From Eupeodes corollae (taxonomy: Eukaryota > Arthropoda > Insecta > Diptera > Syrphidae): DNA of 64,000 bases. Of the stretch, positions 35,370-46,299 are shown one piece after another. The notes under the pieces were generated by a model. It ran no database searches. It saw only the letters and a list, made by a program, of their open reading frames with translations, and was not told where the DNA came from. A program made the translations under genes and the position numbers. The first letter of the stretch is position 1, and each line of letters begins with the position of its first letter. The stretch lies in assembly GCF_945859685.1 (NCBI RefSeq), contig NC_079147.1, forward strand, positions 265,102,572-265,166,571, given 5' to 3'.

Positions 35370-36472
35370 TATAGGGTTTTTCGATAAAGGCGGGTAGATG
35401 TTGAAATGGAATAAAACAGGCTGTGTGTGAGGTATTAACCAAATTATTTTTTATTTGAAAGGCGTATTTATGCCATTTAGTGTAAGATTTGACATCATTC
35501 AAATGCCCGCCTCGGCTTCTTACGGTGGCATGGATCCGAGTGTTTCAATTCTCAATGACTCTTCCGCATAGATCCAGCTGAATTTGAGAGATGGCTTGTG
35601 ATATGTTCACCTTTAGGGCCTCGGTCGATTGTGGTTTATTTGCACAGGCCTGCGACTTCAAGAAACCTCACAGGAATAAGTCTAGCAGGGTCTATACCTC
35701 TGCGAGCGATAATCTTACACTTAATCGTTCATGCAAAATGTCAATCGTGGCGTTTGCTGTGTGGCACGTAGTCTAGGTCCGTATTGTTCAATTTGGGATA
35801 TAAGAAGTTAGTTATCATCGTTATGTAGCGCTCGCTGTTGAAGTTCATCGCCTCACTAATGTCGTTTTCAAAAAATTACGCTGCCGCGCCGCCGGCCGCC
35901 CCCGTCCCAAAATCCAAACCTTCTGAGGATGCATTATCACATGCGGCAATTTTGCTTGTTAGCACAGCCATTCATCCGAAAATGCGCCTCGTCACTAAAG
36001 ATGATTTTTTGCAAAAATTGATGTCCTCTTCCAAACGATTTGAAGCCCAGTCAGCGAACAAACGGTGGTTGTCTATGGTCATGGACTTTGAGCTTCATGG
36101 GTCAGTTGGATCTTGTACGGGTGTGTGTAGGTCCAAGTTCAGGCGCAATATTCGCCAAGTTGAAGTCTGCGAAAGGCTGAGTTCTTGTGTACAGCGAGGA
36201 ATAGACTGCATTGGGTGTTGCTGTACACTTTCACGGTCCGCGGCGACGTTATTGGCCGATCTTGCGTTCCTTGAACTTTCGGGTATTGGCTCATTGTTTA
36301 CTGAACCGGTCGTCTCAAATTTGGCCACCAAACGTTGAAGAGTTGACTGTGAAGGGCAATTATGATATGGCATAAACAATTGAATAATAACCAAAGGATT
36401 TGACTAGATGTCACCAAAACAAAATGCCAGCCACGTGGCGCCAAAATCTATGCCAATTGAAAAACCCTATAT
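35370..36472 (-). mobile_element. Tc1/mariner-type transposon relic (M3)
   Basis: Ends TATAGGGTTTTTC (about 35370) and GAAAAACCCTATA (to 36472) are perfect inverted repeats including the TA target. The transposase is on the minus strand, starting near 36340 with STLQRLVAKFETTGSVNNEP (N-terminal HTH), continuing through DPTD and VTSLWRILR-like pieces, and heavily decayed toward 35460. The 166-codon plus-strand frame (35838..36338) is the antisense of this transposase and is not a gene. The element sits between units A and B. Confidence 0.8.
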
Positions 36473-37870
36473 ATTGGCATGAAATAATAGTTTAATGGGT
36501 TTAAAATGTTTAAGTACACTTAATGGAACTGTCAGCATCACACAATATTTCACATTATGCAGCTTTTTGTCATGTTTATGTATTCTCGGAAAATATTTTA
36601 TTATTGCACATACAAATCCTTCTGGTCTGGAATTTAATCCAAAACTTGATTGAATCTAAAAATTCGGTCTTTGGAAGAAGTAAAAAGTTATAAGTTAAAA
36701 ATCATTTCTTCGAGTTCTAATTAATAACTAAGCCGAGTTTTAGAGACTAGAACTTTTTCATGAAACTATTTGTTTACCTTTTAATATTAAATCATGTATC
36801 TAAAAATTGTTCGGAATAATATCTAAAATTTTTACTTTATAATTTGAATTAACGAAACGGTACTCTCACATTTTTAGTCCAAAGCCATCATGTGGATATA
36901 TTTACGAAAATATATACATAAGTTGTTATATAACGTCAGAACAGTAGGAAAATTCAGATAAAAGCATTCTGTATAAAGTTGATTAATTCTTTAAAAAACT
37001 TAAAAACAAAATAACGGTTCTATTAGTTGTACCCTTTTGTTTTTTTTTTTAAATTTAAATGAAGCCAATCCAAGAAAATTTGTATACAAATACAGAAAAT
37101 TTAAAAAAAAAATATTTCGGTTAGTTTTTAAGAAAATTTTAATTTTAGGCCAAAAATTAGTTATGGGATTGCTGTTATTTTTATGATTGAAGTCAACGCA
37201 ACAGCAAGAACACATTTGAGGTCCAAAGCCATAAATATCCCCAAATAGACTTTTTGATCAAAGGTATAAAGCTAGTTATTAAAATTGTAAGCGTGTTATT
37301 ATATGGAATTATTAATTTTATTTTATAGTTGTTTTCAATTGTATTAGTAATGAAACTATGGGAAGTTAACAAAAGTCAGAACAGTAGTAAAATTCTGAAA
37401 AAAGTAAAAGCTTTTTGCATGATGTGATGGTTTTTTTTTTTTCTTAATTTTAGGTTAAAAAAAAACTGGAACATATGTTATACTTATAAATAAGAATATA
37501 AAAATATGAAATGTCAAACCAATTTGGTTTTGGAGCAGGACCAACATTTCTTAGTTTGATTTAGTACTATTTAGCAGTAAATACGTTCAATTAAAAAATT
37601 CCTAGGGTATACTATCCCCAAAAAACAAATGTCTAACATTTTTAAACACGAAGTGTCTTGAATAAATAAAATCTCACTATAATTGCGAGTGAAATTAACA
37701 ATCTTAGACTAAGTAAATTAAATTTTAACACCATTTCCTATGAATTAAAATCATAAATATCATAGAGTTAATAAAGGATTTTCAATTCCAATAAGATCAA
37801 TTTGTATCATATGAGTTGAAGTAACGAATCATAGAATGATATACCTATTACCTACCCAACCTTTTAGTAA
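36473..37870. other. AT-rich intergenic sequence
   Basis: No gene or element recognised. Confidence 0.45.
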
Positions 37871-37896
37871 TCTTTTATGCACCCTTAAGGAAAACA

Positions 37897-38035
37897 TTTT
37901 CATCCCCTATACTCTTTTTCCTTTTCAAATCCAACACACCTCATATGTTGTTCAATTACTTACCTTCTTATTTTCTATGATTCATTTGTATTTGATGTGT
38001 ATAAAAAGAACACACAATTTTCAGAAATCATCAGT
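37897..38035 (+). promoter_or_regulatory. Unit B promoter
   Basis: TATAAAA at 38000-38006 and TCAGT at 38031-38035 have the same 33-bp geometry as unit A. The upstream element TTTTCATCCCCTATA (37897-37911) lies 103 bp before TATA. The flanking TATTTGATNTGTATAAAAAG context is nearly identical in both units. Confidence 0.65.
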
Positions 38036-38061
38036 AACATTGAACAACTCAACCTGATAAG

Positions 38062-38145
38062 ATGGAATTGCAATTTCACATCTATCTTAAGGTCATTCCT
38101 TTTACGAACAATTTAAGAAGAAAAAACAGTTCAAAAATACGCTAA
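38062..38145 (+). CDS. Unit B: putative 27-aa micropeptide
   Basis: First ATG after the initiator. It has 27 codons beginning MELQFHI and a basic tail (LRRKNSSKIR). Same length and same first residues as unit A apart from one substitution (H4 to Q), but the downstream two thirds differ at most positions. Conservation of length without conservation of residues could reflect relaxed coding, or a boundary fixed by the start and stop only. No homologue recognised. Confidence 0.35.
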   Translation: MELQFHIYLKVIPFTNNLRRKNSSKIR

Positions 38146-38704
38146 GCTGATAATAAATACTATCTTTTGGATAATATACGAAGTTAAGGAAACCAACAAA
38201 AACTGTGATAAAATTGACGTGATCATTTTATTTACTTAATCAAGATACTGCGAACATAAACAATATGGAATAATATTTCACTTACCTAAAAGCAGGAAGA
38301 CAAACCTGCTCTAAATCAAAACAAACAGAAAAGCTTTAAACAATTGCCTAGCAATACTTCTTAAAAAAAAAATGTGATTCCTACTAATTTTTTGTATTAA
38401 AAAGTTGTGATAGAAAACATGTTTTTATTAAAAACCATCATAAATATATATTTTCATTATAACTTTGTGATATTATGTATACAGGTATAATATTATAAAA
38501 ATAATCATTGTCTTCCAACTTTAAAATAATAATTAATTAATTATAATTAGAATAAGTTACACTTAATCTTAAGTTAGTTTTAGTAATTGTCTTCTCGGTT
38601 TGTTTGTTTTGCTTTAATTTTAACACAATGTATAAAAACATACATACATATTATCAATAAGTATTTGTATTATAAATTTAAGTAAATACAAAAAATTAAA
38701 TAAA
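38146..38704 (+). promoter_or_regulatory. Unit B 3' UTR with K, Brd and GY boxes
   Basis: K boxes (TGTGAT) lie at 38204, 38373, 38406 and 38466, a Brd box at 38332-38338, and a GY box GTCTTCC at 38510-38516. The second GY position (38589-38595) has mutated to GTCTTCT, but its 3' flank GGTTTGTTTGTTTTGCTT is retained. The stem AGCAGG (38291-38296)/CCTGCT (38305-38310) encloses GGAAGAC (38295-38301), the exact complement of a GY box. AATAAA is at 38699. Confidence 0.75.
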
Positions 38705-38784
38705 TGTTTAATAACTTAGAAATTATTGTTTACATTCTTTCTTTGAAACAATTTCAACACTTTCAGAATACATTGTCATAGTCT

Positions 38785-39525
38785 TTAACTTCCTATAGGA
38801 AGTTATTGTAATCGGTCCGAATTTTCGAATTGAACATTTTGACAATTCTCGACATTTCAAGGTGCCTAGGTCTGTCCGTGTGAGTACGTTGGGGAAGGTT
38901 TTTTTCTCGTCCATATCTCAAGAACCAGTGGAGATATCGACATCAAATAAATTTGTTTGTATAGATAAAAATGCAGAAAGATGCAGAAATTACAAGCAAT
39001 TTAAAATAATCTAGACAACTAATAAAATACCTCACGAATTAATAATGATAGCGACTTGTATAAAATTTAATATAGGTACTGTGACGTGAAAAAAAATAAT
39101 TCTTACCTCAATTATTTTACAAACAAAAAAACGATTTTATCTCCAAAATAATATTATGCAACGAAAAATAATGACATGAGAAAAATATCGAATGTACAAT
39201 TATTTTCCAAAAAATAAGAAACTAAAAAAAAAAGCATTACTAAAAGTTGATACAAAATGATTTCCGGCTCAAATATATTTTCAAACATTTAAGATATTGG
39301 CTTAATACTTATTTTATTTAATAAAAAATGTATTACTGTGTTCGAAATTTAACAATTTTTATGAAAATCTGACAACTTTCATAAAATTTAAAATCTAAAA
39401 ATAATGCAAAAGTGGTAAAAATTGATGTTCGATTCTCGATATCTCGTAAATAAATGACGCAAGCAAGACGAATCGACAGACGGGATGAAAAATTATCAGT
39501 GTTGTTCTCACCCAGCCTCCTTTTT
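38785..39525 (+). repeat. Dispersed repeat Z, copy 6
   Basis: Left end ACTTCCTATAGGAAGTTATT then GTAATCGGTCCGAATTTTCG. The middle has CAAGAACCAGTGGAGATATC. The right end is GACGAATCGACAGACGGGAT then AAAAATTATCAGTG and CACCCAGCCTCC. At about 740 bp this copy has few internal units. Confidence 0.75.
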
Positions 39526-39529
39526 CCTT

Positions 39530-40700
39530 AAGTTGGCTTCACTCCTTAGAACTTTTGTTATCATAGCTAGTCTAAATTGTATTGTCTTGTCAGTAAGTAT
39601 CCAGGAATCTTTTAAGGAATTCAGTTTTGTTGTTCGAAAGAACTTTAGTAATGTATTGCTTTCGGTTTTGTTTTGGATTTTTTACAGCTTATTCCATAAC
39701 TTTGAATTACGTTACGTTTGGATTGAGAAAGGTTGATTTAAACAACGTTAGATTGCACAAAATATGCCAACAAATATTAGAATTTGCTACGTTGCTAATA
39801 CAGTGTTAGTAGTCAGTAAGAAATAGGTAATAGGGATTCTGAAATTCTTTATCAAATCAATGACCGAATAAATATGTTCCGTGATATCCAGATTTAAATT
39901 AAAAAGAAATCCAAGATCTTTAATCAATCAAACTAGGAGTTCAATTTTTAAAGAAACTCATTACTTGACATTTAATATCAGTTGCATAGAATAAAATGTT
40001 ATTGATTACCATAAGTGAATGCAAATTATTAGGTAATGTTTCCTGTCAATTATGTCCAAAAATTAATTATTAATCATGGAATTTTTATTTAATATAATTT
40101 CATGTGAATACGAAAAATATCCTTAAATTATTAAATAATTACCAACTTCAGAAAATACAGCTTCAACTGAACTGCAAATATTTGTATAGACTCAAAATTT
40201 TCACCAAGTCCTTAATAAAGGTTTACATAATGAAACTTATGATCAAGATAAATAAAAGCCTTCCTAGTCATAAGAATAAGTTATTCTACAGATACTTGTT
40301 CTTGATAATGCAGTTAACATGAGACAATTATAGAATTCTATTCGTATTTGATTTGAATAATGTTTTCTCTGACATTTTCAACCGACATATCTTCTTATAA
40401 TTTAATATTTTATTTAAAAAAACTTTTCAAATAATAAATATGTATATATCTTAACATTTTAAGGCAATATAAGGACAGGTTTCGTATTAATATCTTTTTA
40501 TACTCTTATAATCAAAAAGTAGAATGTAACCCTTCAATCGTATTCAAACATTCTCTTTTAAGTAATCTAAAAGGACTTTCTCCTATACTACGTTACTATC
40601 GAGAAAAACAAACTCTCCTATTGGTGATTGTTCTGACCTAACTAAATTCAATTTCTCCTTGAGCCAATAGGGTTTCATCTTCCTCGGCTTCACATATAGC
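39530..40700. other. AT-rich intergenic sequence
   Basis: No gene recognised. From about 40.55 kb composition becomes less AT-rich toward unit C; CAGGTA motifs at about 40713 and (reverse) 40740 could be Zelda-type sites. Confidence 0.4.
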
Positions 40701-40839
40701 AGTTACTCGAGCAGGTATCTTTTCTACCACTGAAAGGTACCTGTTGACTTACTACAACTATTTCCACCCCTAATTCCTAGACACGCAACACAATAAGAAA
40801 CTATTTGAATCCAACATTCCCTTGCTTGAAACGATCTTG

Positions 40840-40874
40840 TATAAAAGGCACACTTTTGAACCCTTAAAATCAGT
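40840..40874 (+). promoter_or_regulatory. Unit C promoter
   Basis: TATAAAA at 40840-40846 and TCAGT at 40870-40874 place A+1 (40872) 32 bp from the TATA box. The initiator context AAATCAGTCTAACTCA is identical to that of unit D on the opposite strand, so C and D are promoter paralogues. Confidence 0.65.
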
Positions 40875-40922
40875 CTAACTCAAACTACTATCCCGGATAG
40901 ATCTTCTGCCTACGTCAGAGCG

Positions 40923-41033
40923 ATGTGCAGTATAACTGCAAAATCACTCGTAGCGCACGTCGATCCTCCAGCCAGAGTGTTCCAAACTATCAACGAGCCA
41001 CACTTTAAACTGGTTTTTCAAATCGTTGTTTAG
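40923..41033 (+). CDS. Unit C: putative 36-aa ORF
   Basis: First ATG after the initiator, about 50 nt downstream. The 36-residue product begins MCSITAKSLVAHVDPPARVF and ends in a hydrophobic FKLVFQIVV. Its codon composition looks more gene-like than intergenic DNA here, but it matches no family I know and lacks Brd motifs. Whether this or the second ORF at 41330 is the real product is unclear. A T-rich TTTATTTTATTTAG at about 41040 could be a 3' splice site, so an intron cannot be excluded. Confidence 0.3.
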   Translation: MCSITAKSLVAHVDPPARVFQTINEPHFKLVFQIVV

Positions 41034-41160
41034 TTTTTTTTTATATTTTATTTAGTAAAAATATTTTTTTGTTTTATTGTGTTCACGATCATCTCGATCT
41101 GATAAAACCAACACGCTTTTGGCAGCCACCAGAAGTGCCTTAAATGGGAGCTCAAAGAGC

Positions 41161-41167
41161 TATAAAA
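41161..41167 (+). promoter_or_regulatory. Second TATA box in unit C
   Basis: TATAAAA in AGAGCTATAAAAACCAGTTG with GC-richer flanks. No clear TCAGT initiator follows at about 30 bp. It may serve as an alternative promoter for the ORF at 41330. Confidence 0.3.
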
Positions 41168-41329
41168 ACCAGTTGGACCTGTCGCCATTCCCGCTACCGC
41201 TGACGCTGAGCTGCTTTTTTCTACCCAGAGTTAAACATAAACAACAAGTCGTCGTTGGCTCGTTTTTCTGTTCGTCGAAGCCCAACTCAAACTGTACTTC
41301 AGCCAAGCCAAGCCGAAGAAGTCAGTATA

Positions 41330-41464
41330 ATGGAGAGTCAAAAACAACAACAAATTGAAGAGAAAAAGAAGCAAATCAGTGAATATAATATGCTAGAACT
41401 GGTGACGACTAATTGGGCTTGGAACCGCCATATAGCTATAGCCATAGCCTTGGACTGGACCTGA
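41330..41464 (+). CDS. Unit C: putative 44-aa ORF
   Basis: Starts at ATG in CAGTATAATGGAG. The 44-residue product begins MESQKQQQIEEKKKQISEYN, a charged glutamine/lysine-rich segment likely to be helical, and ends in a tryptophan- and isoleucine-rich tail with ALDWT at the terminus. The reading frame stays open upstream without an ATG to about 41255. The Brd and GY boxes follow directly, so it lies where a Brd-complex CDS should be. I see no conserved family motif; DWT is not the DRW-QA terminus. Confidence 0.35.
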   Translation: MESQKQQQIEEKKKQISEYNMLELVTTNWAWNRHIAIAIALDWT

Positions 41465-41850
41465 AAGACTCTTGAGAGCTCCTATATAATAATGGTATAG
41501 TTTTAAGAATTGAAAGCTTTAAACGTGCATACATGCCACATGTACAACATGAACTGATGATGCAGCAATAACATGGAATTTATAACTGTGATACAAAACT
41601 ATATATGTGTAGCATTCACTTTTTAGTTAAATTTTTTTATTTTACTTTGTATCTTAAAATCATTGTCTTCCGTTTAGCTCCACGTTCCTTCCAACGAAAC
41701 GGTACGATGGAGTTCAACACAAAATATGTAACTTTAGTTTTTAAGGCTTAGAGTAAGAAAATCATTGTCTTCCGGTTTGTTTGTTTTGCTTAGAATTAAG
41801 AAATATTTTGTAAATACTACAAAATATATATAATAAATAAAATTTGTATA
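41465..41850 (+). promoter_or_regulatory. Unit C 3' UTR with Brd, K and two bipartite GY boxes
   Basis: Brd box AGCTTTA at 41515-41521, K box TGTGAT at 41587-41592, and GY boxes GTCTTCC at 41665-41671 and 41767-41773. Each GY box is preceded by AAAATCA two bases upstream (41656-41662 and 41758-41764), giving extended complementarity to fly miR-7. The second GY carries the GGTTTGTTTGTTTTGCTT flank. AATAAATAAA at 41832 is the probable poly(A) signal. Confidence 0.75.
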
Positions 41851-41854
41851 TATT

Positions 41855-42770
41855 GTAAAAAAAATTATATTTCTTTTTATTTTTCAATTGAAAAACAAAA
41901 ACACTTTCTTCTTATTTAGGTTGGTGTTGATTGGGAAATGTGTGGTTCACTTTTCGATTTTCTCTTCCTCATTTGTTGTGATATTTTTGATGCGTTGTCT
42001 TATAAGAACATTTCAAGGGATTCAAAAATTTATTTTTGAAATCACTCTGTCGAACATTTACAAATATTGGTCTGAAAACATTTTTTAAATTAAAAACATG
42101 CACATTTTTTCAAAGTTAATGCTGGTTTTTGTTTAAGTTTTGTTTTCATTTACATTAAATGCATTATGTTTGTATATTGGACGATCATGTCTCAAGACTA
42201 GAAATTGAATTTTGATCTAGCTATTATTGCATACAATTGAGATGTATGTTGTTAGAAAGCTTAGCCCTATAACTTGCTTTCTTTTTGTGTATGTACATTT
42301 TACAGATTTTGTTTATAGATATTAAGCTGTAAACCATGGGACTTGTGCAATATGAGGCAATAGACATCGAAATAAAGGATATTTTGTACCATAGCCCATT
42401 AAAATTAATGAATAACATGGTCGGCGAATAATTCATTTAACAATATGAAAATGTTCCTTTTATATTCAATTAAGTTAATGCAATTAATGGAAATAGTAAT
42501 GTATCTGGTGCGCACAATTGTGATGTGTAACGTTCGAAAAAGCGTCATTTCTGATTATGGCAAATAGTTGTGAAGCCAATTTTTTCTAAGTGTTTTTATT
42601 TTTTTTAAGGCACTATGCCCATTCTTATTTTTTTCACATTTTTAAGGTTGATGTTAAGTTATAATATTCTAAATTATAAAAAAAAGATTATTTTATTATC
42701 ACTTAAAGTTTTTAAATCACATAAAACTTTATAGATCCATATGATTCTTATTTTTAATTCTTTTTCAAAT
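41855..42770. other. AT-rich intergenic sequence
   Basis: No gene recognised. Confidence 0.45.
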
Positions 42771-42774
42771 TTAT

Positions 42775-42995
42775 ATATAAATTGGGTAGCGCAACAGTCC
42801 ATGAAGAACCAGGGCCTAGTTACTCACAACTCTCAACCATTCCCGTGTGCGAGTTATGTTGTCAGAGATGAAGGGGACCTACAGTTTATATGCCGAATCC
42901 GAACTGCTGATTTAAGAAATCGCTTTTCATGACAAGAATTACTCTTGGAGGATTTGTCAATTCCTCGTAAGAGGCAGTACCCTTGAAAAAAATTA
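42775..42995 (-). repeat. tRNA-derived SINE copy S5 (head truncated)
   Basis: Body sequence GGTAGCGCAACAGTCCATGA, CTCACAACTCTCAACCATTC, GACAAGAATTACTCTTGGAG, TCAATTCCTCGTAAGAGGCA and GTACCCTTGAAAAAAA matches S4. The tRNA-like head is absent. No target duplication was recognised. Confidence 0.75.
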
Positions 42996-42999
42996 GTTA

Positions 43000-45900
43000 G
43001 TTTTTCAAATTTACTTGTGTTTTTAATGCCAACGTATTTTGTTTAATAATTAAATATTTGTTTCTTTAAACGATTTCATTAGAGGTATACAAATTTAAAA
43101 TCTTTACCTTTGTCTTCTTTTCACATAAATTGAAGTCCTGAATGAAAACAGGAATTTGAATTAAAAAATAAACACAAATTGAAGTTTAAAATAATCCGAA
43201 GTTTTGACTGGTTATTATAATTTTATGGCCCAAAACATTGTTAAACAAGTTTCGTAATCGTTTGGTGTTCATGTTGATAAAAATAATAGATATTTGACTA
43301 ATGATACTTAACTGATTGCACTTATTTTGTTTTAAATCTCTTGCTTTACTTACAGACAATCATAATCTCTGACAATAAATGAACTTTTAAACAAAAGAGT
43401 TGATGCAAGAGATTTCTTCGTGTGGTTTGTGAAAGCACACAACGTTATTTTTCAATAATTATGGAAAATCTTTTTCTTCTAAATTTCAATTGTAAGAATG
43501 TTAAGCTTCAAGAAATCGATGTTTTCGAAAAAATAATCTTTTTATGTCTCGTAACTCAAGAGGACCTTAAGAATTAAATATGAATTGAAGTTTATCTAGT
43601 GCTTAACTACTTTAAATATTTATTTTCAAAGGAAACATATTTGTTTTATGGTTAGAATTACATATACATATTCAGGTTGTTTATTTATATGATTGTACTT
43701 ATTATTTGTCAACAATTTTAAAATGTGTTTAACGTTTTTTGTATCTAGAGAATACATATCTGTTATGAAAGACCTAACAAAGCTCAAAATTTACACTAAC
43801 ATTACTTGGAAACAACAAAGTTTTAAGAGATTAAAATATATTCTTAACATATGCACAGCCATGGACAGAATAGACATTTTTAACCACAATGTCCGTCATA
43901 GTAAAGGTTTTTTTTAACATTTTTTGTTGTTTTATGTTGTCAGCAATTAAAACAACAATTAAAATTTTAGCAGCGCAGTTGATGTCATACATTTTCATTA
44001 GTTACTCAAAAAACTTATTTAATTTGATTGTTTTACTAATATTGCTAAGGTTAATACAAAATATAGGCGGAAACTGCATTGTTCTCCAGAAAAAAGTGGC
44101 TTAATCTTCGATCTTAGTGAAGAAGGTAAGATTACAACTCAAATTTAGCAATTATTGAAATGATCAACGAATAAAATAGTGTAAAATGCAATTAATTCGG
44201 CTGGCCCTTAGTTAAAAGCAAAAATACTCCATATACCAAGATCGGTATCTTTCATGAGTTTCACTCTCCAAAACCCGTTTGTTTACATTGTTGTATTTGT
44301 AATTTTGACAATTAGTCCATGAATATATTTGAAAACCAAAAAAAAAACGATGCCGTGGGCTAGCGGCACCTTGCAAAGCAACCACAAAATGGGGAGGTTA
44401 ATAAGTTTTTTTTCCATATTTTTCTTTTTACTTTTTTCGATTAAAAAGTTTTTAAAGATTAAGCTTTAGTTTTTCAGTCATTTTGTTGATTGCGTCTTGA
44501 AAAAAGCATGTTCAACATCAGTTTAATATAAATAATTCATTCATTTACAGCAGTCACTACGAAATTCTTTAAATTTCATAATCACCTTCGGATTATTGTA
44601 TCAAAGATGCGTTCGAAGAACCATCAAGTTAAGGGTGCGAGCGCAATTTATTATATTCAAAATTTGTTTGCAAGTAATTAAAATCTGTAACAATTTAATT
44701 AATCCAAGTATATTTATAGTTTGTTTTTGATGATTTAAGCTTGTAACTATTTTTCAATTCCATTTTGATTACAAAATATTAAATTTAAAAAAAGAATCGA
44801 AAAATACCTCATCCATTACATTCTTGATTGATGGAAGCATACATATATTTGCTATCAAAACAAATTATGCTTCAAAGGAACACCAATATTTAAAAAAAAT
44901 AATCAGAATGATTATAGCGAACTTGTTGAATAAATTCAGATAAAAAAATGCAAATTTTGACGTTTATCACAAAATGAAAACGTCAAAAAATCGTTCTGAA
45001 TTCATGCACAACTCATTCAATAGATCATGTAATCGACATGAATGTTTATTGTCGTACAAAACTTTCTTTTAGGGAATTCCCACAGTTTAACGCAAAATAC
45101 AATTTTCATTAATTCCTTAAAAATGTTTAATTACCAAAGTTCTAGTTTACTTATTATTGTTTGAAGGGTATGTTTAGTAAAAATTCTGCTAATAATGAAA
45201 ACAAATTAATGAGTTTTACGTATATGTTTTTCGTTTTCTTAATATAATAAATACTACCATAGATTACTTTTTATAAATGCAGAACATAAAAGAAAATATA
45301 CATAAACAATAGTTTTGAGATATAAAGCAGAGGTTAGCTTAGAAAAATATTTTTAAGGAAGCCAATAATATTTATTGCATCCAATTATTGGGTGTTCAGT
45401 TTCCCCATGTTGGAATAAAAAAAGTTACTTAAATCTATTTATTGCACTCATTTAGTTGGTATTGTGTGTAACCATATTGCCTATTTCTATTCCTTAAAGA
45501 TGATTTACACAAAGCAAATTATTTTTAAAACATGGTTCCCTCAAATTTTTATTCCAAAATCTAACTACAAACAAAATTCTTACTCTAACATAGTCCCTCA
45601 CAAAGAAATTTTCGGTAATATTTGTGCAACAAACAAAACTTAAATTCGGTCTTGCAATTACCGAACTGCTTAAATGATGAAAATAGTAATCTAATTGAGG
45701 AATCTGAACTAGCTAAAGTTTGCAATGTATGCTTCCCGCCTAGCCTATTGTTTCCACCTGAACTTCTAACTTCACCAAAAAACTGCTATAAGCTGCTCTA
45801 AGCAAACTACAGCTGAACAAATGTTCTGTTTTGTGGTTTTACAAAGTATTGAGTTACACTTTTGTCCATTTGCAGTTATACTTAGCCAGTTGCAGCTCAT

Positions 45901-46155
45901 ATTGCGTTCGCAAATAATTTAAATAAACAAAAAAGCACTAATAATTCATTAAATATATATTTGCTCAATCTTATTTCATTTAATATACATTTACAACATT
46001 TATTTGGATTGAAATTAAAAAGCTATACAAATCTTCCAATTTAAGACCGTGTCAGTACTTCAGATTCTGTTGGTTCGGATTGTTTCGTTTTTGAACGAAG
46101 GCCAAAATGAAACATTTAGATGTGCCTGAGGACAAAAATGAAGCATTTTGATGGG
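43000..46155. other. AT-rich intergenic sequence
   Basis: No gene recognised. Isolated signals: Su(H)-type TTCCCACA at 45077-45084 and proneural E-box ACAGCTG at 45809-45815, too far apart to call an enhancer. A GC patch CCGTGGGCTAGCGGCACC lies at about 44353. Confidence 0.4.
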
Positions 46156-46160
46156 CCGGA

Positions 46161-46225
46161 ACACTAAATGTGATAATGTGTTTGGTTTTTGCATGATTTC
46201 ACGCATACTATCTCACATTTAGTGT
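46161..46225. other. 65-nt hairpin-forming inverted repeat
   Basis: ACACTAAATGTGA (46161-46173) is perfectly complementary to TCACATTTAGTGT (46213-46225). Further imperfect pairing of ATGTG with CGCAT extends the stem inward to about 19 pairs, leaving a loop of about 20-25 nt. The size suits a pre-miRNA or a transposon terminal palindrome; the Tc1 remnant nearby makes the latter possible. Confidence 0.4.
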
Positions 46226-46299
46226 GCAGTTAGCTTGTAATCGAACCGATATGTCAGTCTGAGATTCCGATTTTGGTAATGGAATATTTTTGGTTAAAA

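Noticed and set aside
35838..36338. 166-codon plus-strand ORF, the longest frame in the window
   Set aside because: It is the antisense of the decayed mariner M3 transposase, whose minus-strand frame has the recognisable RLVAKFETTGSVNN block.
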